Assembly (NCBI GenBank): GCA_030686995.1
Contig: CM060685.1
Span: 130,845,823-130,909,822, forward strand
Direction of reading: 5' to 3'
DNA: 64,000 bases
Origin: Artemisia argyi
Lineage: Eukaryota > Streptophyta > Magnoliopsida > Asterales > Asteraceae
Under the pieces are notes generated by a model. The model saw only the letters and a list, made by a program, of their open reading frames with translations, ran no database searches and had not been told where the DNA came from. The position numbers were made by a program, and so were the translations under genes. Shown piece after piece: positions 24,374 through 36,800 of the stretch; position 1 is the first letter of the stretch; each line of letters opens with the position of its first letter.

Positions 24374-25236
24374 ATTCGGGGATAGAGTCAAGCTAGCGAC
24401 TCGATGACCAAAAATTAGCAACAATACGGGTTTTCACCCGTATCTCTGATTCTTTCTATTTTCTACCACTAAGTGTGGGGGAATGGCCAACCCCCGCTGC
24501 TTGAAAAAATGTATATATGTATATAAGCAAATAAAAAAAAAAAAAAAAAAAAGTTGTATATATATAGAAATAAAGTGAAAATTGGTATTTCCGCAGTTAG
24601 ATTCGAATCTTGGCTTTTTACGTTCATAGCTTCGGCATAATAGCCGGGACTTTGAATATTAAGGACAATATTCATTTCTAAATGTGGGGGGGAAATTCTA
24701 TCGAATTTTAAGCAAATCCTTTCAAGTACCCCCGTTTTTGGCCAAAAATTTTCAAAAATTTTTCACTTTATTTCAAAATTTTTGTGGTAATCAGTCCGCC
24801 TTGTCTAAGCGACAAAAGGGATTGGCTAATCCAGGAGCAAACAGCTCTTGGTAAAGATAAATCAAATCCGTTGACGGCTGGCAATTTGCCCAAAATTGTA
24901 TGGTTCATCAACTCCCCGAAAACAAATGAGTTGGCTAGCCCGCAAGATTATGGCTTGTGGTAAAGGCCGTGGAAAATCCATAATTGGTAATCAGCTCACC
25001 AAGATGTTGACTAGGTCCATCAAGATGCTGGCTAGTCCAGGAGCAAACGGCTCTTGGTAAAGACTTAACAAATCCGTTGGAAGCTGGTGGTTTGCTCAAA
25101 ATCACACGGTTATCAGGTGTGCCACAGTTCTTACGCCTGGCTACTCCAGAAGTGATGGCTTTTGGTAAAGAGTTTAAAATCCATCAAGTTTTCTAAAAAG
25201 GTTGCTAGGGACTAGCAATAGTTCAGTGTGGGGGAT
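24374..25236 (+). other. 3' UTR of element B with hairpin array and polypurine tract
   Basis: Hairpins lie at 24831-24851, 24940-24960, 25037-25057 and 25146-25165, each between a GGCTA-like left flank and GGTAAAG. Stems are CCAGGAGC/GCTCTTGG, CCGCAAG/CTTGTGG, CCAGGAGC/GCTCTTGG and CCAGAAG/CTTTTGG. The fourth pair in the CCAG stems is G-T, as is the third in CCGCAAG. The tract GTGTGGGGGAT (25226-25236) abuts the LTR. A similar AAGTGTGGGGG tract also occurs at 24473, right after the integrase gene. Confidence 0.7.
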
Positions 25237-28200
25237 TGATGAGTGCTCAAACACTCATCGTTTTTGATATATTTAAACTGCCAAAACGCACAAAAACAAT
25301 CAAAAAGATATCAAAATACTTAAATTATCCCAGGGATTGTGTTTTATGTGTTTTAAAAGCAAAATGTGCAAAAACAAAGAAAAAACGTACAAAGTTTGCA
25401 GTATTGGCAGTTTCAGTCCCCAAGTTTCAAAACTTGTCAATTTTAGTCCCTATGCATTTATTTTGAAAGAAAAAGTCAACCCAAGGTTTTGAAAGTCAAT
25501 TTCACAAAATATTACATTTGGGTTGCAAGTTTTCCAAAATCACATATTTAGTCCCTGAAAAATCCAAATATGGCAAAATAAGTCCCTAGGAAGTTTTGAA
25601 ATTTTGAAAAATGGAAAAATGGTTTTGTGAACTTTGGAGTTATAACAAATTTGGTCCTTGGTATAAATTGGGAAAAGTTACAATTCAGTCCTTGAGGTTT
25701 GGTAAAATTGCAAAATTGGTCCTTGTTACTAAACTAACCAACCGGACCCTATTTTTATTAAATCCAAAACCAAACCAAACCCAATCCAAACCCTTATCTC
25801 CCAGTCCACCCAAAAGCCCAAACTTAGCCCAGTCCATTTTTGCTAACACCCCGGTCAAAGGGTCAACGCGGGTCAAACAGACCCTTGACCTCCTTCTTCC
25901 CCCCAACAGCCAACGCAAAACCAGGGATGAATCCATCCCCCCTCCTCACCTTTTCACCAACTTTCCCCCCCACAATTAATAACCTCACCAAACAATCCCA
26001 TCACCATAAATGTATCACCAACCCCTCACCAATACCACTAAGAACTGCTCCGTATAAATTTTGGCGCCAAAATGGCAATCAAAGGCTAGGATCAATCAAA
26101 GCATAATTGAACGATTGGGATTTGGTCAGAGGGTCAAGGCAAAGCATGTGGGGCTCTCAGTTTTCAAAAGGAAGCCATGTGGAAGACCTTAGGCATTATT
26201 TTTAGGTCGATATATATAGAAAAGCTCATAGAAGCTTTTGGTGTGTAATTTTCCTAGTTTTTATGTAGTTTTAGCCTAATTTCAATGTATTGTAACTGTT
26301 TTTATTAATGAAAGTTCAGTTTGAAGTATAATTCTCATTTTCTCTTTTCAAAGTCTCATTTCTAAGTTGCAAGTTCTAATCAAGGCTTCTAATCAGTGTT
26401 CTATTTATTCATAAGCTCTTAACAACTAAGAAACAAGGTTTTTATAAGCTTATAAGCTTGTGTGAACAATTCTACTTCAGTTTTCATTAATTGCTAAAAA
26501 ATAAGAAAAAATCAAAAATAAATAAAAAATTGGTGATCACTTACTGAATGAGCATGGAGCACAGTGAATCAAGGATGGCTGTGGGTTAGGTACCTCATGG
26601 GAGGGCATAGGATTGGTTAACTTGGTCCTTTGGTTCTTAATCAGTTGGCTTGGAAGGCTTTGTAAGCTTAACTTCTTTCATTTTTAGTATTAAGCTGCTT
26701 TAATTGGTTATTCAAGTTTGTTTTAGTTAAATATTAACATTTAGATCAGTAGTAATCAATAGTTCATGTTACATATTTGTTTAAGTTAAAATCTCTTTAA
26801 TAATTAAGTTTAAAGGGGTGTTTGGTTTAAAGTTGATTGCATTGTTCTACCTAGTCATTTGTGGATTTCTGTGTTTCATTTAGTTGAATGGGTGTATAAT
26901 AGCTCAGGGAACCTTTTACTTGTTCTAAAACTCACCCAAAAGTCAAAATCACAAGTTAATACTCACCACAGTCAACTGTGGTGAGTTTTGAAGTGAAAAA
27001 TCCATCAATCCATTTCACAAAGTGTTTTGTTTACTTAAATTAACTTGCATACAGCTTAATATATCATTTTAAGTCATTAAATCAGTCACACAAGTTCACT
27101 AAAGTCAAAACTTGCAATTTCTTAAAAAGTCAAAAGTACCAAACTCAGATTTTCATAAAAATTGGGTGATTTTTCCTGATTTTTGTATTAAGATTGAGCA
27201 TTTGAAATTTGTTAGGGTTGTTATCTACCATGTGAACTTTTGATTTCCATCTTTGTTGGATTTTTGTGAATTTTTATTAAAGACCAAATTGTCCCTTGAT
27301 TTGGACTGCAGAGCAAGAACTTGCCCTGTATCAGCAGACTTGTCTCACACCCCCAACTTTGGTGGCATTTTGTGACTGACCCAGTGGGTCCCACAGCTCC
27401 TAATTTGCACCATTTAACCCCCCTCCTACCCAGGATCAAGGGTTGACCTTTAGCTTGACCTTCAGACCAGTGGACCCCACTTATCTTTGTGCTTAAAACT
27501 TGTCCCATATCTGACTCAGAAACAAGTGAGCAAACAGCTTATTTGTGTTTTCTTGGCTTATTGAAGCCATAAGTTTGGCTTATTCTTGCTTATTATAGTG
27601 TTACAAACTCAGAGAAACCAACAAATACCATTGTGGACCCCACATCATCCATTTGAGCTTAAAAATCCTCCACAGTTAACAAAAGTCAACTGTGAGGTTA
27701 ATAAGCACTTCAAGTGCTTATTTCTTGGGGTGTAGTGAAAGTGTTTTTGTTAAAAGTACTTATTTTTAGCTTATAATTAGTTTAGAAAAAGAAAAAAACC
27801 AAAAAAACCAACTTTAATATTAGTGATAGCTTCTATTTAATAGGATTTATCAATTTAATTTTCTTTTTAATTTATTTCTAAGTAATATATCACTTTTATA
27901 TTTTTAGAAATTATATTTTAGGTTAAAATAATTTTACAAATTTTTCCAGATTTTTATTTTGTATTTTAGTAGTATTTCTAATTAATTTTAGTTTAATTTA
28001 GTTTTAATTAATATTAATCAATTAAATAGCATAACTAGATTTTATATAGTATAACATAGTTTTTATAATTTTTCTAGCTTTTATTTTAGTTAAAACATTT
28101 TTATAAATTTTTCTAGAATTTTTACTGTTCATTTTCTATTTTTTATAGTATAATTAGTTTAATTAGAAATTAATAAGTAATTAGATTAATAATTAGTTAA

Positions 28201-28794
28201 TTAGCTTAAAAATACATAAAATTAACTTTTTATAATTTTTTAGGATTCCCATGATGGTTAATTAGATTTATAAAAAATTTCTTAATTTTCTAAGCCTTTT
28301 TAGTATTTTTAATAATTCTAATTAATTTAATTAGTATTAAATAGATAATTAGTAATTAATTAATTAAATAGTGTAAAAATAATTTTTATTTTTCTTAAAA
28401 TTTTCTTTAATTATTAGGGTTGTAAAAATATCAAATTTACACTTTTACCCCTTCCAGTCCTTCAGTTGTACTTTTTTGTTTTGTTCGTCTGTATACGTTT
28501 TTTAATTAAAACGTACGTTTTTAGGTTTTAGCTCAAATCTTCGTAATCCAAATTCCCGTAATCAATCACTTAACTTTCCTAAGCTATAATTGTTAATAAT
28601 TTCCAAATAATTCTGATCATAACCCTTTTCTGTGAATAATTACCCGATCACTAATACGCTAAAGTCACAATTCACACTTCAACGGGACTTAACGACCTGG
28701 TGATACCTTATATTACCCGGAGCATTGACCTAGGCTATTTGACTTAGTTGACCATTATTTGGTCAATATAAGTTAGGTGGTTTAGCATCAATCA
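25237..28794 (+). repeat. 3' LTR of element B
   Basis: 3558 bp, TGATGAGTGCTCAAACACTCATC... to ...ATCAATCA. The first 23 bases form a perfect 8-bp inverted repeat (GATGAGTG...CACTCATC). A TATATATA box lies at 26211. 'Tagtccctgg' type repeats fill 25395-25730. The LTR has no coding content. Confidence 0.85.
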
Positions 28795-29796
28795 AGTACT
28801 CTTTCAATTCAATCAATATGTCTATGTGTTGTTTGAATATATCTAACGCTTGTCTTCAATTTAACATGCTAGGCTAGATTTCTTTTGTGTTTTCTTAGAT
28901 GTAGTGAAACCTAGATGTTAATTATTGGTTGATTGTTTGTTTATAGTTGTTATGGATGATTGTATTCGATGTTAGGCTTAAGAAAACTGGCAGACTTCCA
29001 TTGGTAACATGCTTGAACGTCTTAAGAAACATGATCACAGGTGTACTATAATTTTTGGTTGTATTTAATGCGTAGGAGAATTCTAATGATCCCATGTTAG
29101 GAGCTTCTAATGACTCGACATAGGAGTGAAGTAGGATCCTATAGAGTTAGGGAATATTGTACATGGCCCTACGACTAGTATTAAGGAATACGACCCGTCA
29201 TCCATGCAATTGTAACAAACTATCAACCTGTAAAAGATATCTAGGGAGTAATGAAACCTAAGTAAACACAATTTTCCCCATCATTGTTTACACCACTAGT
29301 ATAATTAGATTAATTTTCATTTCTGTATTTTATTTTGATTGCATCTTTAGTCATTTGGGTTAGTTTGCTAGCAACTAATTCCGCCCAATCTTCCAAAACC
29401 CGAGATTTTACTTGCTTTTATAAAATATAAAAAATACAAAAAGAATCATCCCTCACCTCTAGACCTAGTTTTTAGGTTTTCTAATCCTAGCGACACTATT
29501 CTTGAGTTGAACGATCAATCCCCCGGTACTTGTCACTATATTATACTACAACGATCAGGTACACTGCCTGGTGGGGGTTGTAAGCTTCTCGAGATCCCTC
29601 GAGAGGTAAAGCCTGGTGTGATTCCCACGTATCACCTAGCGACACTATTCCTGAGTTGAACGATCAATCCCCCGGTACTTGTCACTATACTATTCTACAA
29701 CGAACAGGTACACTGCCTGGTGGGAGTTGTAAGCTTCTCGAGATCCCTTGAGAGGTAAAACCTGTTGCGAGGGCGCAATTCCCACGTATCAGTGTC

Positions 29797-31060
29797 TTTT
29801 GTATTTCCAAAAGTTTTAAGATTGTCTTCGTTGTCTGTTTTGTTGCTCATTTAACTATTTTGGAAGCTCAAAATAATGGCAAACTATCTAATACTAACTG
29901 TCTGCTCATGCCAACAGGAAGCGCACGCTAACGCGAGGCGGATAGCAGCTTTTGAAATAGGTTGGTTTTGGTGATGAAATGGGTGGGTTTGGGGGCTGAA
30001 ATCAGCGCGTTGGGTCCTGAAGTAGGGGCTGAAGTGGGTGCGTTTGGATGCTAAACTGGGAGTGAAATGGTTGTGTTTGGGGGCTGAAGTGGGGACTGAA
30101 ATGTCAAAATGTCAAATACCAAAATGTGAGTGTCCGAATGTAGGTATGATGTCTACATTATTTTTGAATCTTATGGGTTAGACAAGTCTAGAAATAATAA
30201 GCCTAACCACATCTGATCCTGCAAAAGCAATTGCAGTACAACAAGGGATCATGCATACTGCTCAGTATAGTGTTGTACAGTCGGCAAATGCCGGTCATCA
30301 ATTTTTGCCTGGTGGCTTTCCACAGTATGTTCAAATCCCCCTGCTGCAGTTCAGATCAAATCTGCATAGCAAAACGAACCAACGGGTGAGTAGGCTTTCA
30401 TTGGCAGTTTCTTACCCTTAGTCGTTTTTCTATATGTTTCGTTAAAAAATCATTTATTCTTTATAAAAGTAGATAGAATTATCCTAGACTTTGGAAAGTC
30501 AAAAAACAGTTTTACTTGAATGATGACATTAGATTCATGAAGAAAACGCCTTAATTTGCTGACCAGGAAATGACGATTTAGGTACATGGCAGCCTGACAC
30601 CATATGGAAGTTTAGGATTACAAGCAAATAGATACACGCTGTGCTGCCATGATCATGATCAATCTAGAAAGAAGAAGAGCGTGTGCGCAAACAAAGGTTT
30701 TGAAGGGGTTTTCGGGCTGGAAAATGTCCAAGCCTTTGAAGTAGCAGTTAAAGTTTAGCATCAACATGTGCTTTACAACGTGTTAATATTCCAAATGTTG
30801 TTGCTATTACTAAGATAGGCGGCATAATCCATGTAAATTTAGTAAGTCACTTACTATCTGATATTTTTTAAATTTGATGTGTAGTGTTTTTGGGAAGTGG
30901 AAAGGAATTATCACATTATTATCATGAATGACCCATTTCATTCCTGTTTTGTAACACTAACTTCCCTTAAAAGCTTATGAACATAATGCCTCCAATACGA
31001 TCATATACATACACCCCGCAGCAACGCGTGGGTACACATCCTCGTTAAAAGACAATTTTC
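29797..31060 (+). pseudogene. Decayed exon-like fragments and possible Helitron 3' end
   Basis: This continues 6387-6877 once the solo LTR is removed. A splice-like boundary (CCAACAG then GAAGCGCACGCTAACGCGAGGCG) lies at 29920. Another open stretch at about 30205-30350 reads through SDPAKAIAVQQGIMHTAQY and ends near GGFPQYVQIP. I do not recognise the gene. Near 31013-31050 the pattern ACACCCCGCAGCAACGCGTGGGTACACATCCTCGTT (given here as an approximate region) resembles a plant Helitron terminus, with a short GC hairpin followed by a CTNGT-type end. GGGGCTGAA-like phrases repeat at 29990-30095. Confidence 0.35.
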
Positions 31061-31880
31061 GTAATATTACAGTTTTGCAACTGTTTTGACTACCACATAT
31101 CTAGCATAGTTCAATATATTTCTCCATACCATAATCGTTCAAAGGCGGTACATATTAAGATTGATGATTAAGCACGCCTAACATGTTTAGCCGCATATCA
31201 ATATTAGTGGCTCAAACCCACTAACTAAATATACGCACGAATCAAGCCCATTATTAACGCCCATCAACATACATTGATTGAGACCAAGACATAAACCCAT
31301 GCTACGTTGGGTCTGGTAAACTTCATCAGGGTACAATGAATATACAATACTACTGCTCTCCAACTGTTACTAACGGTTAAGATGTACCATTTGATATCGT
31401 ACAGTAGGGATGCACGACAAGCACAACTTTATACGAGCTAAGAAGGAAGGTCCACCTGGCTCCCTCATCCTTTAAAGGTTTATCTCTAAACCCTACTTGC
31501 CTCTCTATAAATAGAAGGCATCACACACAATTTCACAAGTTTCACACACTTGAGCGAATACTGCTTTACAGCAGTCTTAAATGGTCTTTCTTTAAATGTT
31601 ATCCGAGCTTTTTGATCTCAATTCTCACCGGGTCCTTACCGTTCAACACGAAAAACCAAAACAACAAAACCATCACAACCCATCTCTTAATATCGATTTA
31701 CATACAATACGTAAACAGTAACGGTCATCATGAATTCCACGATTTACCAGTGAATTTTAGTAATGTGGTGTTAAATAACTGCAAATGATATGGTTATGAG
31801 CTTCTAATCCTTTCGAAGCTAAAACAAACAATACAATTCAATTTTACCCAAAAACTGAAAAAAGTACAGGCGTATATTAC
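31061..31880 (+). other. Unassigned stretch with promoter-like TATA
   Basis: No ORF is recognised. A CTCTATAAATAGAAGGC box at 31501-31517 is followed by CA-rich leader-like sequence and 'ctttacagcagtc', reminiscent of an LTR promoter, but no LTR ends or partner copy are visible in the window. It ends at the ATTAC duplication of the solo LTR at 31881. Confidence 0.4.
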
Positions 31881-32039
31881 TGATGAGTGCTCAAACACTC
31901 ATCATTTTTGGTTAAATCTGAACTGCAAAACATACAAAAACACTCAGAAATGCATCAAAATACTAAAAATATTTCAAAATTGTGTTTTATATGTTTTAGA
32001 TGCAAAATGAGCAAAAACAGATGAAAAACGTACAAAGTT

Positions 32040-32520
32040 TGCAAAATTGGCAGTTTCAGTCCCCCAACTTTCATAAAATGTCAGATTTAGTCCCTGGTCA
32101 TTCAAAATATGGAAAATTATTACCAAAGGTCCTTTTGAAATCATAAGTTGTCATATTTAGTCCTTTCATGAAAAATCTCAAAAGTTTTGGAAAATTACAA
32201 AATTAGTCCCTGGAGTTTCAAACTTTGGCAGATTTGGTCCCTGGTGGGAATTTTTTGATGAAAAAAAATCAATTTGGTCCTTGGGAAATCACAAATATAA
32301 ATTTTAGTCCTTGGGTGTGAAGTTTGGAGAAATTTTAGTTTTGGTCCCTCAAGTTTGGCAACTTGTCATATTTGGTCCCCGAGAATTTCGAAAGTTGAAA
32401 AATGGCATTCATGAACCATGGGAATTCAAAGCTTGGCAATTTTAGTCCTTAGGAAGAGTTTGGAAGAATGTCACAACACACCCTCACTTTTCATAAATTA
32501 CAAATTGGTCCTTGTGATTA
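32040..32520 (+). repeat. Degenerate minisatellite of 'TTTAGTCCCTGG' units in the LTR
   Basis: About a dozen copies of TTTAGTCCCTGG/TTTGGTCCTTGG, spaced about 30-50 bp and separated by 'aagttt...aaaattg' spacers. Equivalent blocks are at 25395-25730 and, on the minus strand, 15540-16080. Confidence 0.65.
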
Positions 32521-33835
32521 AACTCAAAACAAACGGACCCTTTTTTATTACAAAACCCAACAAATAAATCCACCCCTTATACCTCCAATCCATTACACAC
32601 CCTAAACCAATCCAGCCCACCAAGCCCATCACACAACCTCAGCCCACCACCTAAAAATATAATACCCCGTTTTATTTCCCACCCGGTCAAACCCCAAAGT
32701 CAACCATCTCCACCTCACCCTTCCTTCCCCACTTGAACCCTGATACACCACTGCAACACTCCATCTTTCCCCCTCCTCCAGCTCACCACACCCATCATTT
32801 GTTCCCACAAACAACCAAACTACATTTATTAACCTAAAATCTCTCACAAGCAATCTCTACCAACTGCCAAAAAGTTTTCCCGCCAAAAGAAAATTAAACG
32901 GCCATGATCAAAAGGAATCATCTAAGGGTCACAATTCAAAGTGGGAAAGAAGGAGAGAGACTCCAGGACTTATATAAATGAAGAAAAAGAAGCAAAAGAG
33001 TAGCAGTTAGTTAGTAGTTTTTAGAATAACTTAGATGTCGAATTAGTTTTAATTAGCTTTTAAAGTTGTAATTTCCCATCAAACAAGTTTGTAATTTACT
33101 TTTCTAGTATTTTGTGATCTCTGTAACAATTAAATTCATGTTTCTTTTATATAATTAAGTTTTTTTAGTAATTTCCATGAAAAATCTTAAATTCTTGTGG
33201 AAGTGTTGAAACTTGTTATTTTCTGTTTGTTTAAGCTTGTTTAAGCTTCACCTTAAGTTGTCTTAAGTTTTTAATCAATATACATCAGTTTGTATAATAA
33301 AAGCAAAAATAATAAAAAATCACAAATAAATACTTCATAAATAAAAAAAACCAGTTGGAAGGAAGAAGGAAGCCAGGAATCTATGGATTTTGGATGTTTG
33401 TATTGGTTTAGAACTCATGGGGAGTATAGGTTAATGGTTTGGGTTCTGTATCAGCCTAGTCCATTTGCATCTCATTCCAATGTAAGTTATCTTTTAGATT
33501 CTTGAAATCTTCATAATTCATTAGTAGTTTCTGTATTTAATGTGTTTATTTTAGTTAAGTTTAGCTTATTATAGCTTAATGTATGCTTGTGATGTAGTCT
33601 TGTATGTTTTAGCTCAAAATTGCACTTCCACTGCCTAGTTTAGTCCTTAACTGCCATATTGTGTTATCTGTGTACTAGTTGGGTTTTCATTGATTTATTG
33701 GGCTTAAACACAGTAAAGGAACATAGTTTGATCACTGGTTTGCCATTTAGAGGATGTAATTTGCATTAGGTAGTAGAAACAGCCATATAAGGGAGTGTTT
33801 GGATTTGTTGATTGCAAACTGAGTTTGTTGGTTTC

Positions 33836-36800
33836 TGTAACACCCCCAAATTTGGGATACGCAGCGGAATTAAAGCTGGGTGTTACTCGACGGTACAACA
33901 GTTATAATAATAGAAAACAATCTCTAATTGAGTTGTTTTAGAAATTTTATTATTCAAATATCAGAGTTTACAAAATGAGATCCCAGTAGTTTACAATTTA
34001 TCCAATAATTTATCAAAGAATAATAAAATCTTAGCCTTCCTTCCGTATCCATGCACTTCCATGCCATCCTTGCTTGTTATGGACCTGAGATAAACATGCT
34101 AAAAAGTCAACACAACGGTTGAGTGAATTCACAGCGTTTGTAAATAAGTAATAGTTTGAACACAAGTCAAATAGTTATAAAACAACGTATTGCAGCGTAG
34201 CATATTGCACTAAGTCTCATGACACGCAAACCTTAACAGTTTGGACATTATAGTAATGAGCTATAATGTAAAGTTACCGACATTATAATAATAATGTAGG
34301 TAATAATGCCCTCGAGCAGGAGCTTGCCAACTTCCCGGTTTTACTTCAAATATAGTACATTTGGTTACCTATCCGGCTAACACAAATGGGGACGTCAATT
34401 CCAATAGATCTATTCACTATATTCGCGTTTACTCGCAAGTGATTAATGGCTCATGATATGAGGGTCTTTTAGTGGCAACACAGCTAACTTAGGCAATACC
34501 AGATCAAGATAATATACAGAAAAATACTTGTGTTCGGTTTTGTAGCATGTATCTCCCCACAAGTTTAGAAAATGTATGAAAAAGTGGGACTATGAACTCA
34601 CCTGAGCAGTCTGGATGGAAAACAAAGCTAAATGAAGTTGATAAACGTCTCCGGCTTGAAACCTGAGTTATTAGGTTAAGTTCTCAGTAATTGCTTCTGA
34701 TTATATAAGTTTTTCAATGTTCGTTTCGTTTTAGTTTAATGGTTAAATATTTTATTGAACCAATATGTAGTTTCAAAAGTATTATTTTATTATATTTTCT
34801 TATCTGTAAGATTTGGTTCCGTCCGTTCGTTAAATGGATACTTCGTTTGTTAGTTATAGTACAAAACGTATATTAAGTTTAAATAAAACTTAATAATAAT
34901 AATAATAATATTAAATAATAATTAGGGTTTATATATATTTTCATTTTAGACCCTCAAGTTTCTAAAGTTGACAAATTTTACTCTCGAACTATATAAAAAT
35001 GACAACTTTTACCCTTGAACTTTGGTCAATCGACACTTTCTACCCTTAACCTTAAGTTTATTTTATTTTAAGTCCAACATATAAAATAGTTTAAGTTTTT
35101 GACAATATATACCCCTCATGCATAAATATTTTACACCCGGTGTCCTTATTTTAATAAAAACGCGTTTCTAGTCACGAAACTAATCCAACTTCTTACAACT
35201 CATATATTTAAGTTCAAAATAAGTTTATATATGATTTTCATCAGCTTATTAGCTTATATTATTAGCTTATTTGTTCTAAATAATCAAAAGTAAAGTTTAT
35301 AAAACAGATTTTTCGACCAAAAGTGAGCTTAATTATACACGAGACATGAAGAGGTTTCTACTACGTTATTGTTCCTTTTAGTAGTCTACTAGGAGGTCTT
35401 CTTATAGGTTCAAACTAGAGGTTCTAACGTATTACGGTTTGCTCACAACGAGTCACTAAAGTGGAGCGTATAAAACTGTTTTTATGAAATAGAAACTAAG
35501 TATATTAAAAGCTGATTTTCAGGTTTGACACCCATAAGTATGGCTGAATAAAAACGAGACCTTTCAATGAAAATGAAAAGTGTTTGTTCCAGGTTAATCT
35601 ATACCATGAGGTCTCTATTTCCACCAAGTTTCATAATTTATCAAGCTCGTTTACTATTCGAAATTAAGCACACAAAACTGAGGTCTGCTGTTGTCTTTTC
35701 TAAAAATAAGTTCTGAATTTAAATAAAAACATCGTTCGTTATACGTTTTTATGACTCGAGGTCTAAAGAGTTTTTGAAGAAAACGACGATCCGGACAACT
35801 TTCATGTTTTAAGTTTTTGACGAAACGGACTAGAAAGGCCTCGTTCCGCGTGATTTACGTTGCTGTAACAGAAAGTTGTTGACAGCTTTTCGGCAAGTTT
35901 TTGGAAATTTCATTTGGCCGTATCTTTTGACTCGTGTACTCGTTTTGGGTGATTCAAAAGCCTAGATTCTCGTTTTTATTACTCCTAACTGATTTTTAAG
36001 TTTATATATGCTTATTGACAGCTTATCAACTTATAATTCGAGTTTTTAAACTCGAATTAGTTTCTGTTTTAACTTTGCTTCAGCGCCTGAACAGCCCTAA
36101 AGGACATCGAATAAAAACGTGGCCTTACAATGTTTTTAAAAAGTTTTTGATCCTTCTGTGAGGACTAAAATTCCCCAAAGTTTCGTAATTTTTGGTGGTC
36201 GTTTGCTAGGTGAACTTATTAACCAAAGATGGCCACTCAGAAACTTTGCTCGACGTACAACTGTTATGAAAAATGATTTGGGTTTTAGTTTTTAAGCTTT
36301 CAATTCAGTTTTCTGGGTTTAGTAACATGTTATTAAACATAATTGAGTTATCCTTGAACAAGGTTTGAGGTTTCATGATTAGTGTAGCGTGTCGACTAGA
36401 AATTAAGGGTGCGTTTGTATGCTTTAAGACAGAAACAATTCAGATGTATGTAAACAACTTATGTGTTTCTTCTAAACCAATTATAAGGTGTTATAAACAT
36501 GTGTAAATGATAGTGAGAGTAGCTAGGACTTACAGAAAATGGTATAGGATGGATTCGACACTAGGACTTTGAATGGAAACCAAACTCTTCAAACTCTTAT
36601 TCTCCTAAACAAGGCTTTGTTCTCCTTTCTTTTGGGTGTTTCTGGATCAGAAATGGTTGTGTTTGTGTGAGTGTGATGAAGTTTCATTGTTACTTAATAT
36701 ATATAGGCGTGAAGTGTGGTCTTTTATTGGCTGGAATTTAGCAACTTGTAACACTTGTTAAGGTTCTTAGGGGACATGTATACGTGAGTATATATATAGA

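Larger units (their letters stand above)
23831..28794 (+). mobile_element. 5'-truncated Athila-like element (element B)
   Basis: It contains the end of integrase (23831-24373), a 3' UTR with four hairpins (24831-25165), a polypurine tract and a complete 3' LTR (25237-28794) of the same family as elements A and C. Everything upstream of the integrase tail is missing and no target duplication is visible. Confidence 0.85.
18309..29634 (+). mobile_element. Family-1 element 3, non-autonomous, with nested insert
   Basis: Target duplication CCTAG at 18304-18308 and 29635-29639. The 5' LTR is 18309-19727, the PBS about 19734, the ORF region 19898-21118, the noncoding 3' region 21119-23638 and the 3' LTR 23639-23830 plus 28795-29634. 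A truncated Athila-like element (23831-28794) interrupts the 3' LTR. No gag or pol is present. LTRs and 3' region match element 1, but the coding part does not. Confidence 0.9.
23639..29634 (+). repeat. 3' LTR of element 3, interrupted and missing its U3 core
   Basis: The pieces 23639-23830 and 28795-29634 together cover about 1.03 kb. Compared with the 5' LTR, about 390 bp are absent, including the whole TGACGGCGTCA array and the TATA box. The loss coincides with both ends of the nested element B, so insertion and deletion are linked. Confidence 0.8.

Noticed and set aside
27221..27508. ORF of 95 codons inside the LTR of element B
   Set aside because: It lies in a noncoding LTR, has no recognisable domain and is not maintained in the related LTRs.
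31501..31517. Promoter of a host gene
   Set aside because: A good TATA box and leader-like sequence are present, but no downstream ORF follows before the LTR at 31881; an LTR or transposon promoter is as likely.
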